DNA from: Sporobacter sp942492735 | Lineage (GTDB): Bacteria; Bacillota; Clostridia; Oscillospirales; Oscillospiraceae | Assembly (NCBI GenBank): GCA_942492735.1 | Contig: OW818648.1 | Location: 1,054,001 to 1,118,000, forward strand | Direction: 5' to 3' | DNA length: 64,000 bases | Shown: positions 44,899 through 53,943 of the stretch, one piece after another | Layout of the letters: the number at the start of each line of letters is the position of its first letter | Position numbering within the stretch: the first letter of the stretch is position 1 | Translations under genes and position numbers: made by a program | The notes under the pieces: generated by a model | Told to the model about the DNA's origin: nothing | What the model saw: only the letters and a program-made list of their open reading frames with translations | Databases searched by the model: none

Positions 44899-47619
44899 TT
44901 AATTGTTTATCAGCCAGCCTTCAAGACATACGCCGGCGGCTGGGTCGATTTTACGAGCAAAGGCCTCGGGATAATCGCGTTTCCAGCCGTCCATTTCCGT
45001 ATCGGTCACCTTTTGAACCTCGACGAGGAAGCCTGAGGTTGCCATGCCGGTCGCGTGCTTTGATGTGATGTTTGACGGCGTGATGTTGTTAATGCACCCG
45101 CCGCGGTCAAGGACGCCCGGGATGATCGGGTCGAGGCGCGCGCCATGGTCGACATAGCATGTGTTCTCAATAAGGCGCTCCGTTACGTATGCGCCGCACA
45201 GCACAATGCCGCGTTCGTTGAAAACCTTGACGATGTCGCCATGCTTGATCCCGCGCTTTTCGGCCTCACTTGTATTGAGCCACACCGGCTCGTACTGATA
45301 ACCGTCCTTGGCCCTGATTTTCATCGTTTCGACTTCTCTGTTCCAGATAATATCGTCGCACTGGGCGTGCATGCGCCAGCGCCCGTGGTTGGACATGCAG
45401 AGCAGGGAGTAGTTTTTCGTCCGTTCGCTGGAGAGCCGCTCGTCATGACTTTCGCCCTTTTCAATCCACTTTGGAACAGGCGGGCGCTCCTCGTCATCGG
45501 GCATGAATTTTTCGAGATACGTCGAGGAATATTCCAGCTTGCCCGTGGGTGTCGACAGCGGGTTGTTCTCCGGGTCGTCATAAAAATTAAACAGACCGGC
45601 CGGAAGCTTTTGTACGTCGGGCTTGCAGGGAACGACGTATATTTTTTGTTTTTTGAATTCTTCCCAGCTCATGCGCTCTTCACAGCCCGAAGCCTTATAG
45701 AAGAATCTGACACGGTCTTTTTCGGACATGTTGCAGGTATAGGCGTCGTAATAGTCCTTGCCAAGCTTTTCGGCGACTTTAGCGCAGACGTCAAAGTCGG
45801 AGAGTGACTCGCCGATCGGCTCGCAGCAAGGCTGCTCGAGATAGACGGAAACGAAAGCGCCGCTTGAGAGGTCGTTGCCAATGTCGTTCATCTCGTGCTT
45901 TGTGGAAACCGGGAAGATAATATCAGCAAAATAGCAATCGTTTTCAAGCCACGGGTGCTGGGCGACGATGCATTCAATATCGGGTGTCTGCATGGCTCGT
46001 TGCGTCATGTTGCCGTCATTCCAGCAGGTGACCTGGCAGGGCGCGTCCGTCCACATCATGTGAACTTTAGATAGGCCGGGCCGCGGGTAAACGATCTTTT
46101 CCAACTGATATTCGGTTGTCGGTATACGGCAGTTCTGCGCGTTCGGTATCTGGCTCGAAGAAAAGCACTGCAGGCCGTACCACTCGGCATGACCGTCGAT
46201 GAGCGCCTTGTGCACAAGACAGCGGGGGATAAACTGCTGCGGCGCGGGGAACTGCCTGAAGAGCTCTATAAGCTCCGGCGCGCGCTCCGTCTGCTCAGGA
46301 CTCAGAGTAAACCGTTTCATGTTGATTTCCGGAGCAACATCCCCATCAACCGGCCGCAGCGGGTCGGCGATGTGGGGGATGGCCGGCATAAATTCGCCCT
46401 GATACGGCAGCGGAAAATCCTTGTTCCACAGGTTGAATTCAATTATTTTGGCCTGATGCACACCGGGCTTGCCGACGCCGCGCATGCCGAGCAGCATGAC
46501 CTCAAGACGTGCCGGTTCCGTTGCGTACGGTCCGCGGATCATTCCGCCGCCGTTAGCGTGCAGGATCGACGCTGTCTTCTTGGCCCAGTCGCGGGCGAGC
46601 GCTTTGATCGTCCACTCGGAGACGCCGCATTTTTCCGAGGCCCATTCGGGCGTCTTTGGAATGCCGTCCTCACGGCCTAAAACATAATCCTCAAATTTGT
46701 CAAACCCGTAGGTGTGTGTATCGATATAGTCTTTTTCGTATGTACCCTCAGTCAGCCAGAGATAAGCGATGGCCAGCTGCAGCGCGGCATCCGTACCGGG
46801 CAGGACGGGAATCCATTTGTCGGCGTGGATGGCCGCGCCGTAGTTGAGGTCGGGGCACACATAGACACTTTTAATGCCGATTTTCGTAAACCAGGAGCAA
46901 AGGCGGCTTGGCAGCTGACTCACAACGCCTAAAGGTGTTGTTTCGGGGTCACAGCCCCAGAAGAATAGGAGGTCGGAATGCTTCGCGATATCAGGGTAGA
47001 GATTCGTCATCGGCATCATCTCGCCGACCGGCTCACAGCCCCAAACGTGTTTTGCGCCCCAAAACCAACCTTCCCAGCTGTCCATATTGCGCATCTGCAG
47101 TGTATAGCCGCCCATAAGGGATAAGAGCCTGTTTGGGCAGCCGTGGCTGGGGGCGACGTGCTTGCCCTCGCCGTGCATATCCGCTTGACATAAAACAGCC
47201 TCGGGGCCATACGTCTCTTTGATGCGGATAAGCTCGTCGGCGACAATCTGAGCGGCCTCATCCCACGAGATGCGGACGTAGCCGGATTTTCCCCTGTTTT
47301 GCGGGTTGCGCTCACCCTTTGGGTCCCAGTCGATCCGTTTGAGCGGATAGCGCACGCGGTTCGGGGAATAGACCCTGGCCTTATAACCAAGACCGAACGG
47401 CGTGATTGTCACGCGGTCGGGCGCCATGAATGTACTGCCGCGCGCTTCGATTTTCCACGGATTGCAGTACTTGTCCGTATATTCTTTATCATAGTGATAT
47501 GGCCTGATTCTGGTAATTTTACCATCCGTTGAGTCGACCAGGCATGGCCCGCCGCTCTCCGGTCCCATCAGGCTAAAGCTGATCATATTCTGAGTGTCTG
47601 GCTTAAATTTATTACTCAT
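44899..47619 (-). CDS. L3: molybdopterin transhydroxylase-family large subunit
   Basis: The 906-residue protein is the first gene of the leftward array. It keeps MHGEGKHVAPSHGCPNR and RNMDSWEGWFWGA with the Asp-Ser pair, but its N-terminus and substrate region differ from L1 and L2 (for example CFSSSQIPNAQNC and NDIGNDLSSGAF). That suggests a different aromatic substrate. There is no N-terminal Fe-S motif and no Tat signal, so the enzyme is cytoplasmic. GAGAGG lies 7 bases upstream of the start. The promoter must lie in the 348-bp region shared with the divergent L4 operon. S2 follows at 19 bp. Confidence 0.9.
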   Translation of the reverse strand: MSNKFKPDTQNMISFSLMGPESGGPCLVDSTDGKITRIRPYHYDKEYTDKYCNPWKIEARGSTFMAPDRVTITPFGLGYKARVYSPNRVRYPLKRIDWDPKGERNPQNRGKSGYVRISWDEAAQIVADELIRIKETYGPEAVLCQADMHGEGKHVAPSHGCPNRLLSLMGGYTLQMRNMDSWEGWFWGAKHVWGCEPVGEMMPMTNLYPDIAKHSDLLFFWGCDPETTPLGVVSQLPSRLCSWFTKIGIKSVYVCPDLNYGAAIHADKWIPVLPGTDAALQLAIAYLWLTEGTYEKDYIDTHTYGFDKFEDYVLGREDGIPKTPEWASEKCGVSEWTIKALARDWAKKTASILHANGGGMIRGPYATEPARLEVMLLGMRGVGKPGVHQAKIIEFNLWNKDFPLPYQGEFMPAIPHIADPLRPVDGDVAPEINMKRFTLSPEQTERAPELIELFRQFPAPQQFIPRCLVHKALIDGHAEWYGLQCFSSSQIPNAQNCRIPTTEYQLEKIVYPRPGLSKVHMMWTDAPCQVTCWNDGNMTQRAMQTPDIECIVAQHPWLENDCYFADIIFPVSTKHEMNDIGNDLSSGAFVSVYLEQPCCEPIGESLSDFDVCAKVAEKLGKDYYDAYTCNMSEKDRVRFFYKASGCEERMSWEEFKKQKIYVVPCKPDVQKLPAGLFNFYDDPENNPLSTPTGKLEYSSTYLEKFMPDDEERPPVPKWIEKGESHDERLSSERTKNYSLLCMSNHGRWRMHAQCDDIIWNREVETMKIRAKDGYQYEPVWLNTSEAEKRGIKHGDIVKVFNERGIVLCGAYVTERLIENTCYVDHGARLDPIIPGVLDRGGCINNITPSNITSKHATGMATSGFLVEVQKVTDTEMDGWKRDYPEAFARKIDPAAGVCLEGWLINN

Positions 47620-47726
47620 ATTTACCTCTCAAATTCACTGAAGACACAGCCACATCAACGCTTAATCCACGCTATTACAGTATACATGAATTCGATGTCG
47701 AAAGTGAAACTATTTCGGTAGTCGCG

Positions 47727-47748
47727 GTTACACCCTATAGGTTGTAAC
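47727..47748. promoter_or_regulatory. 22-bp near-perfect palindrome in the divergent control region
   Basis: GTTACAcCC-TATA-GGtTGTAAC is symmetric except for one base pair. It lies 108 bp before L3 and 220 bp before the first gene of the L4 operon, in the 47620-47967 region. The size fits a dimeric regulator such as a MerR protein. It is a candidate operator for the tandem array; no matching -35/-10 pair was found for L3. Confidence 0.6.
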
Positions 47749-47816
47749 AAATCCGGCATTTTAGACAGTGTCCATATCTTTATACAAACGGATAAATAAA
47801 AAACGGAGCAATGTAC

Positions 47817-47847
47817 TTGACATTGGTATTGTCCTAAGGTTTATAAT
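47817..47847 (+). promoter_or_regulatory. P1: MerR-type promoter (19-bp spacer) of the L4 operon
   Basis: Perfect -35 TTGACA (47817-47822) and perfect -10 TATAAT (47842-47847) are 19 bp apart, too far for normal RNA polymerase contact but diagnostic of MerR-activated promoters. The spacer TTGGTATTGTCCTAAGGTT matches that of P2 at 56049 in 14 of 19 positions. Transcription would start about 110 bp before the 148-residue gene. Confidence 0.75.
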
Positions 47848-47967
47848 TGATACGTGCGCGGATAATCTTAATTCGCAAATGGATTCCGGTGGTATATTAG
47901 TCAGCTCTGGATATATCATATACCATAACAGAATAGGGCATCGAAATATGATAGGAAGGGCTGAACA

Positions 47968-48414
47968 GTGGAGAACATCAATCTGAATGTGCTGCCTAAA
48001 GAGGGCGAAAGATTGCTTGAGGAATTAGCGCAAGGCAATATGGTCATTACGCGCTCGAAAAATGATTTTCTGTATATACTGGAATTCGATGACAGGTTTC
48101 ATATGTTTTCTCATACGCCGGGCGCGCCGGGCGGCGGGCAAAAGCAATTCCCCAAGGATGAGAAATATACCGCAGTGGTCCGAAAGCTCGCCGATTTGTC
48201 GGATTCGGTCTACGTGGCGGATTTTGACAAGAATCTCAATATATATGGCGTGATGGTCAGTGCTGAAGAGGGTATCCTTTCGCTGTTTCCCGGAAAAGAC
48301 AGGGACAACGATTCTGATATTGAATTTATCATTCCCGATAAGGACAAGATGGCGGAGACGTCAAACGAAGAAACGGATAAAATATGTGAACAAGGAGGAC
48401 GAAACAATGGGTAG
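47968..48414 (+). CDS. Unknown protein, 148 residues, first gene of the L4 operon
   Basis: The gene starts at GTG 47968, 8 bases after AGGAAGGG. The product begins MENINLNVLPKEGERLLEEL, has an N-terminal mixed alpha/beta part with ILEFDDRFHMFSHTPGAPGG and YVADFDKNLNIYG, and ends in an acidic, flexible tail (EFIIPDKDKMAETSNEETDK). There is no signal peptide, membrane segment or cysteine cluster; the only cysteine is in the tail. I recognise no family. It overlaps the next small gene by 8 bp and is co-transcribed with L4-S4. A chaperone, sensor or accessory subunit for the Mo enzyme is possible but not shown. Confidence 0.75.
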   Translation: MENINLNVLPKEGERLLEELAQGNMVITRSKNDFLYILEFDDRFHMFSHTPGAPGGGQKQFPKDEKYTAVVRKLADLSDSVYVADFDKNLNIYGVMVSAEEGILSLFPGKDRDNDSDIEFIIPDKDKMAETSNEETDKICEQGGRNNG

Positions 48415-48661
48415 TAAGGTTTCAACCGGCAATAGCGAGGAGCTCAAAGGTGCCATGTCATCATGGCTCACAGAGTTTCCAGGCGATCTCATCTGCGCGC
48501 GGCAGATCTGGTACGAGGGTCTCGGCGGCTGCGGCGTACCGAATCCGGCAGACATGGCCGCCATGGAAGCGACGTTAAACGGTCTTGGCGACTGGAAAAA
48601 TGTCGGCAACGTGCGCTATGAGAAATTCGGCGCTCAGAACAGCTGGAAACGCAGCAAATAA
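48407..48661 (+). CDS. Unknown small protein, 84 residues, L4 operon
   Basis: The gene starts at ATG 48407, 8 bases after GGAGG, inside the end of the 148-residue gene. The product begins MGSKVSTGNSEELKGAM and includes ICARQIWYEGLGGCGVPNPAD and LNGLGDWKNVGNVRYEKFG, a tryptophan- and glycine-rich composition with two cysteines. A family name is not known to me. Its fixed place between a promoter and a Mo-enzyme gene pair suggests a dedicated partner of L4-S4, perhaps replacing the TorD/NarJ-type chaperone that is absent here. Confidence 0.75.
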   Translation: MGSKVSTGNSEELKGAMSSWLTEFPGDLICARQIWYEGLGGCGVPNPADMAAMEATLNGLGDWKNVGNVRYEKFGAQNSWKRSK

Positions 48662-48713
48662 TTTGTGTATCGGAGCGATAGCGAGGAGACACTGATGAAA
48701 GGAGCTCAAAAAA

Positions 48714-48914
48714 ATGGCGAACACAATGATGATTCAGCACATGTTCAAGCTCGGCGGATTCTATAAGACGCCGGACGGCAAAGTATATAAGGTCGTCTGC
48801 TCAGAGGTATATAATCTGCGCTGCTTTGAAATCATTAACGGGAACTTAGTCGGCGGTATGGTGAAAATCCATCCGCAATCCGATTTAGCAAAATCACTTG
48901 CTGAGGTTGTCTAA
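48714..48914 (+). CDS. Unknown small protein, 66 residues, L4 operon
   Basis: The gene starts at ATG 48714, 8 bases after AAAGGAG, 52 bp after the 84-residue gene. The product begins MANTMMIQHMFKLGGFYKTP and looks like a compact beta-rich domain (DGKVYKVVCSEVYNLRCFEI, then GNLVGGMVKIHP). Two cysteines are eight residues apart. No family recognised. It ends 56 bp before L4 and is the last of three small genes ahead of the Mo enzyme. Confidence 0.75.
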   Translation: MANTMMIQHMFKLGGFYKTPDGKVYKVVCSEVYNLRCFEIINGNLVGGMVKIHPQSDLAKSLAEVV

Positions 48915-48970
48915 ACTGAACATGTACAAAATGGTTGAATTTATCCAAACAAAAGCGAGGAGGAAAGAAC

Positions 48971-51652
48971 ATGGCTGAAAAAATTACGCACAGTATTTGT
49001 GTTGGCGGCCCCATCGCTATACACACGGTTGACGGTGTTATCCGCCGTATAAGGCCGATCGTTTTAGACAATAACGACCCGAAAGGGTGGGTTATAAAGG
49101 CTAGAGGCAAGGAGTTTACGCCGGACCGTAAGGTCAAGCCGTCATTTCTTGGTATGACGGAGAAAAACAGGGCGTATTCCTATGACCGTATCCGTTATCC
49201 CATGATCCGCGAGGATTTTGTGGAGACACCGGACGGAAAAAACCGCAATACCGAAAACAGAGGCAAATCGGGCTACCGCCGTGCAAGCTGGGATGAGGTG
49301 CTCGACCTCGTCGCACGTGAAATCAACAGAATTCAAAGCACCTACGGCAAGGAATCCGTCACGGCCGTCACGAGCTCTCACCATTCCTGGGGCCTTGTGG
49401 GCTACAAACTCTCCGCGTTTGCGCGCTTCTTCAGAATGCTGGGCTATACCGAAATCAAGGATAACCCGGACTCCTGGGAAGGCTTTACGTGGGGCGCGCC
49501 CCACACCTACGGCTACTACTGGAGACTTGGCGGCACTGAGGCGTTTGACCTTCTGGAAGACGGCCTGCAGAATGTTGAAACAATGATCATGTGGTCACAC
49601 GACCCCGATACAACGCGCGGCGGTTATGCCGGCAGCGAATCGAGCTTATGGCGTCAATGGCTTGATGATCTGGGCGTCCAGTTCATTTATATCGATCCTT
49701 ATAACAACTTCTCTTCTATCAAACAGGCAGACAAGTGGTTCGGCCCCCGTCCCGGTACCGATGCTGCGCTCTGCGAAGGCATAGCTTATGTCTGGCTGAC
49801 AGAAGGCTTGTACGACAAAGAGTATATAGCCAAACACGCCCACCGTTTCGACGAATGGGCCGATTATATCCTCGGCAACGGCGTTGACAGAATGCCGAAA
49901 ACAACAAAATGGTGCGAAGCCGAAACAGGTATTCCGGCAGCCGATATCAAAGCGCTGGCACGCCGTTGGGCGACAACGAAAACAATGGGCGGCTCCGGTA
50001 TGCGCGGCGGCTTCGGCGGCGTCTGCCGTACGGCCAACGGCACGGAATTCGCGCGGCTGATGGTCCAGCTCTTCGCGATGCAGGGCATGGGAAAGCCCGG
50101 CCAGAATATCTGGTCAGGCTCGACAGGCGCACCGATGGACTACGACTTCTGGTTCGGCGGATACTCCGACGGTCTGTCCCAAATTGCCAACCAGCCTATC
50201 GCCGACAAGACGGCAGTCAACTGCGTCACGCAGAAGCTCTATCGGCCCAACGTCCCTGACGCAATTCTCAACGGTCACTATGAGTGGTACGGTGAAGGCT
50301 TCTGCGGCGGCGGCGTCGACCTTGAATTTACAGAGCATATCTACCCCGAGCCCGGCTGTTCAAAGGTTCACATGTTCTACCGCTACGGCGGCACCTACAT
50401 GGGCTCCATGCTTGACACCAACAAGTGGGTCAAGATGTATCAGTCACCCGAGCTCGAGTTCATCGTCAATCAGGATATCCATTTCCACGGCGAGGCGCGT
50501 ATGGCTGACGTTATACTGCCCGCCTGCACAAACCTTGAGCGCTACGATATCGGTGAGCTCTGCAACTCTGGCAACGGCGGCTATCAGTCGCATTCACAGA
50601 CAGGAAACAGCTGGCAGGTCGTCGTGTTCCAGGATAAGGCTATTGAGCCGCTCTGGGAATCACAATCAGACTATTGGATATTTGCGCAGCTATCCGAGAG
50701 ACTCGGCTGGGGCAGGGATTACTCCGAAGGCCGCACAGAGCTCGACTGGTGCAAGCGCTTCTGGGAGAAGTCTGACCTTTGCGAAAAGATTTCCTGGGAG
50801 GATTTCATAAAGAAGGGGTACTATGTCGCGCCTGTGGCTGAGGATCGTGAGCGTTATTACGGCTTCCGTTGGTTTGCCGAGGGTTATCCCTGCAACACAC
50901 CAAACCACAAGCCTTTCCAGGAAGAGGGAAAGCTCGGCACCTTCACCGGTAAGTTCGAGTTCGTTTCCGAAAGCCTCCTGCACTGGGCACCCAACGACGA
51001 GGCCCGTACGCCGATCGCCACTTATAAACACAGCTGGGAGGGCCATCACTCGATTAAGGCGCGGAAGTATCCGTTCCATCTGATCAGCCCGCACCCGCGT
51101 TTTGACTATCATACCCAGCACAACTCCTCCACGCCCTGGTTCTGGGAAATCCCCGAAAACCGCGTGTATATCAATGGCAACCCGTATCTTATCGCCCGCA
51201 TCCATCCGACGAAGGCGCTTGAAAAGGGCATCAAGGAAGGCGACGTCATCGAGCTGTTCAATGAGCGCGGCTCCGTCTTGTGCGTGGCGCGAGTGACATA
51301 TCGCGTCGAGGAGAACACCATCCACGCCTACGGCTCTTCCGGTATTTATAATCCCGTTGAGCCCGGTGAGACATCCAGAGATATCGGCGGCTGTGTCAAT
51401 ATTCTGACACCGGGCCGTCTGATGGGCGATATGGTGCCCGGTATGGCGCCAAACTCCACACTGCTCGACGTGCGGAAATACGACGGCGAGCTGCCGAAGG
51501 GCCAGCTGTTCGAGCACAAGCTCGACGCGATTGCAAAGTCGGCTGATCCCGATGCTGAAACCTGTGTAGAAATCATCGAAGGTCACGGCTTTGAGAAGAT
51601 CCAAGCCAAGGTCAGAGCTTCATATCTTAAGAAAGGAGCTGCAGCGAAATGA
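48971..51652 (+). CDS. athL: L4: probable pyrogallol-phloroglucinol transhydroxylase large subunit
   Basis: The 893-residue Mo subunit resembles Pelobacter acidigallici transhydroxylase (about 875 residues). It lacks N-terminal Fe-S cysteines and has His137, then NPDSWEGFTWGAPH with Asp167-Ser168. From memory the Pelobacter active site is His144, Asp174 and Mo-ligand Ser175, the same spacing. The enzyme moves a hydroxyl group between trihydroxybenzenes without net redox change. The start at 48971 has GAGGAGG about 8 bases upstream. Its end overlaps S4 in ATGA. It differs more from L1-L3 than they do from each other. Association with phloroglucinol-cleavage genes supports the assignment. Confidence 0.85.
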   Translation: MAEKITHSICVGGPIAIHTVDGVIRRIRPIVLDNNDPKGWVIKARGKEFTPDRKVKPSFLGMTEKNRAYSYDRIRYPMIREDFVETPDGKNRNTENRGKSGYRRASWDEVLDLVAREINRIQSTYGKESVTAVTSSHHSWGLVGYKLSAFARFFRMLGYTEIKDNPDSWEGFTWGAPHTYGYYWRLGGTEAFDLLEDGLQNVETMIMWSHDPDTTRGGYAGSESSLWRQWLDDLGVQFIYIDPYNNFSSIKQADKWFGPRPGTDAALCEGIAYVWLTEGLYDKEYIAKHAHRFDEWADYILGNGVDRMPKTTKWCEAETGIPAADIKALARRWATTKTMGGSGMRGGFGGVCRTANGTEFARLMVQLFAMQGMGKPGQNIWSGSTGAPMDYDFWFGGYSDGLSQIANQPIADKTAVNCVTQKLYRPNVPDAILNGHYEWYGEGFCGGGVDLEFTEHIYPEPGCSKVHMFYRYGGTYMGSMLDTNKWVKMYQSPELEFIVNQDIHFHGEARMADVILPACTNLERYDIGELCNSGNGGYQSHSQTGNSWQVVVFQDKAIEPLWESQSDYWIFAQLSERLGWGRDYSEGRTELDWCKRFWEKSDLCEKISWEDFIKKGYYVAPVAEDRERYYGFRWFAEGYPCNTPNHKPFQEEGKLGTFTGKFEFVSESLLHWAPNDEARTPIATYKHSWEGHHSIKARKYPFHLISPHPRFDYHTQHNSSTPWFWEIPENRVYINGNPYLIARIHPTKALEKGIKEGDVIELFNERGSVLCVARVTYRVEENTIHAYGSSGIYNPVEPGETSRDIGGCVNILTPGRLMGDMVPGMAPNSTLLDVRKYDGELPKGQLFEHKLDAIAKSADPDAETCVEIIEGHGFEKIQAKVRASYLKKGAAAK

Positions 51653-52518
51653 GATTAGGTATTGCTGTTGATTCCCGCGTGTGCATGGCTTGCTACTGCT
51701 GCTTTACAGCATGCAAGGACGAGCACTGCGGCTTTGCTTCAAAATTGAGCGCAGCACAGCCCATGATGGGCCAGTACTGGATTGACGTCCGTGAATGGGA
51801 ACGCGGAGATAGCTCCCGCCGTACAAAGTCAGCCACCGTCCCGACGCTGTGCGCGCACTGCCAGGATCCCGCCTGCGCAAAAGTCGCAAAAGACGGCGCT
51901 GTTTATAAGAGACCCGACGGCATCGTTATCATTGACCCTGAGAAATCAAAAGGCCAGAAAGCTATTGCCGACGCATGTCCCATCGGCGCTGTTTACTGGA
52001 ACGAGGAGTATCAGATCCCGCAGAAGTGCACCATGTGCGCCGAGCTGCTCGACGATCCGGAGTACCTCGCCTATCTCGGCGATCCTAAACTCAAGAAGCC
52101 CCGCTGTGTTGAGGCGTGCCCCAACCATGCGCTCGTCTTCGGTGACCTGGACGACCCGAACAGCGACATCTCCAAAGTCATTGCCGCAAACCGTGTCACA
52201 CCGCTTGAGGGACTTAAAGGGGAAAAGACAAATGTGACGTGGCTGAACGTCCCTACTGTATTTTTAGCCGGAACAGTTTATTATCCGAAGGACATGGAAG
52301 AGGTCGTCATCGGCGCGACAGTCAAGCTGACTTGCAAGGAAACCGGCGAGTCTTGGGAGACACAGTCCAACTACTTCGGCGATTGGGAATTTGAATGCCT
52401 CCCAAAAAACAAGGACATCGACGTCGAGATTACCTTCAAGGGATACAAGACAGTCAAATGCTCTGCCTTAACAGATGCTGACCACTATGTCGGTATGACA
52501 TATCTGGAAAAAGCATAA
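51649..52518 (+). CDS. athS: S4: transhydroxylase Fe-S small subunit (three clusters)
   Basis: The 289-residue subunit aligns with S1 and S2 without gaps through residue 130, but lacks four cysteines: position 80 is Ala, 100 is Ser, 103 is Gln and 106 is Ile. These are exactly the ligands of one ferredoxin-type cluster, so 12 of 16 remain and three [4Fe-4S] clusters are predicted. From memory the Pelobacter transhydroxylase beta subunit also has three. The remaining motifs are Cys12/15/18/22, Cys68/71/76 with Cys110, and Cys127/130/153/157. A C-terminal beta-barrel domain follows (about 205-289). It is translationally coupled to L4. Confidence 0.9.
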   Translation: MRLGIAVDSRVCMACYCCFTACKDEHCGFASKLSAAQPMMGQYWIDVREWERGDSSRRTKSATVPTLCAHCQDPACAKVAKDGAVYKRPDGIVIIDPEKSKGQKAIADACPIGAVYWNEEYQIPQKCTMCAELLDDPEYLAYLGDPKLKKPRCVEACPNHALVFGDLDDPNSDISKVIAANRVTPLEGLKGEKTNVTWLNVPTVFLAGTVYYPKDMEEVVIGATVKLTCKETGESWETQSNYFGDWEFECLPKNKDIDVEITFKGYKTVKCSALTDADHYVGMTYLEKA

Positions 52519-52534
52519 ATAGTGAAATTTGTTT

Positions 52535-52564
52535 CTGTGCGGGAGATGCTAATCTCCCGCACAG
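52535..52564 (+). terminator. Hairpin after the L4-S4 operon
   Basis: A perfect 13-bp stem (52535-52547 with 52552-52564) and GCTA loop lie 17 bp after the S4 stop. There is no T run, so termination may be partial and thiolase may be read through. The rest of the 230-bp gap to the thiolase shows no clear promoter. Confidence 0.7.
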
Positions 52565-52748
52565 ATAACGCTTTATGAATGGGCGTTAAATCCCGGCACT
52601 GTTTTTCTCGCCAGCAGTGTCTCAGGCGTGGCGAATAAAAGACGATGAAGAGACATCTGTTTCATCTGAAATATCGCTGACGGGAAAAATTATATAAAGA
52701 TGGGGCGGAGCCAACCGGTGCGCCCCGCGTATTAAGGAGTTTTTTATC

Positions 52749-53939
52749 ATGCGTGATGTAGTAATCGTAGAAGCATGCCGTACTGCCGTCGGCTCTATCG
52801 GCGGAACGCTGAAGGATGTTCAGGCCGAGGAGCTTGCGCGTGTCGTGGTTCAGGGCATCCTCGACAGAAGCAAGATCGATCCGAAGGAAATTAACGAAGT
52901 CATGATGGGACATTGCCGTCAGACCTCAGATAACCCGAACGTCGCCCGCATCGCGGCGCTGCGCTGCGGCATCCCCGAGGAAGTACCGGCAAAAACCGTT
53001 ATGAGGCAGTGTGCCTCCGCTATGACAGCTGTATTGGATGGTGTTATGAGCATTCAGGCTGGCGATAACGATGTCGTCCTCGCGGGCGGCACGGAGAGCA
53101 TGTCAACTGCTGTCTTTTATATTCGCGGTGCCCGTTTCGGTCTGGGTACCGGAAATACCACACTGGTCGATGCCCTCACCGAAGGCCAGTTCCAGAGCCA
53201 GCCACAGGAGACATATGGCTCCTTCAATATGGGCGCGACTGCCGATAATGTGGCTGCAAATATGAACATTGCCCGCGCGGATTGTGATGCGTTTGCTCTT
53301 GAGAGCCAGGAGCGCGCAGCAAAGGCCATAAAGGAAGGCAAATTCAAGGATGAGATCGTCCCCGTTATCATTCCGCAGAGAAAAGGCGACCCGATCGTCT
53401 TCGATACGGACGAGTACCCGAAGGAAACGTCCATGGAGAAGCTTGCGAAGTTGAAACCGGCTTTCGGAAAAGAAGGTGTCACCACCGCCGGTAATGCCTC
53501 AGGACGCAACGACGGTGCCTCCGCAATGCTTATCATGTCTGCCGATAAAGCAAAAGAGCTCGGACTCAAGCCGCTTGCCAGATTTGTCAGCTACGCGACG
53601 ACGGCCTTAGATCCCCGGATTATGGGCCTTGGCCCCGTAGAGGCCACCAAGAAAGCTCTTAAGAGGGCAAACATGAAGCTCGAGGATATCGAGCTCATCG
53701 AGCTCAACGAGGCATTTGCCGCACAGTCGCTCGGATGTGTCCGTGAACTCGGTATCAATTTGGAGATTACAAACGTCAATGGCGGTGCCATCGCTCTCGG
53801 CCATCCCGTCGGATCCTCCGGCTGCCGCATCATGGTGACGCTTCTCCACGAGATGCGCCGCCGCGGCAATAAATACGGTCTAGCCTCGCTCTGCATCGCG
53901 GGCGGAATGGGTCAGGCAACTATAATCGAAGCGCTGTAA
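52749..53939 (+). CDS. Acetyl-CoA acetyltransferase (thiolase) of the phloroglucinol locus
   Basis: The 396-residue thiolase has nucleophile Cys88 (MRQCASAMTA), the His of NVNGGAIALGHPVG and the second Cys of LCIAGGMGQA. In this locus it would cleave acetoacetyl-CoA with CoA to two acetyl-CoA, the last step of phloroglucinol breakdown. AAGGAG lies 8 bases upstream of the start. A 16-codon degenerate copy of its own 3' end follows immediately downstream. Confidence 0.95.
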   Translation: MRDVVIVEACRTAVGSIGGTLKDVQAEELARVVVQGILDRSKIDPKEINEVMMGHCRQTSDNPNVARIAALRCGIPEEVPAKTVMRQCASAMTAVLDGVMSIQAGDNDVVLAGGTESMSTAVFYIRGARFGLGTGNTTLVDALTEGQFQSQPQETYGSFNMGATADNVAANMNIARADCDAFALESQERAAKAIKEGKFKDEIVPVIIPQRKGDPIVFDTDEYPKETSMEKLAKLKPAFGKEGVTTAGNASGRNDGASAMLIMSADKAKELGLKPLARFVSYATTALDPRIMGLGPVEATKKALKRANMKLEDIELIELNEAFAAQSLGCVRELGINLEITNVNGGAIALGHPVGSSGCRIMVTLLHEMRRRGNKYGLASLCIAGGMGQATIIEAL

Positions 53940-53943
53940 GGAT

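Noticed and set aside
50690..51604. Open frame of 304 codons on the minus strand over L4
   Set aside because: It mirrors the L4 reading frame, lacks a ribosome site and shows no domain.
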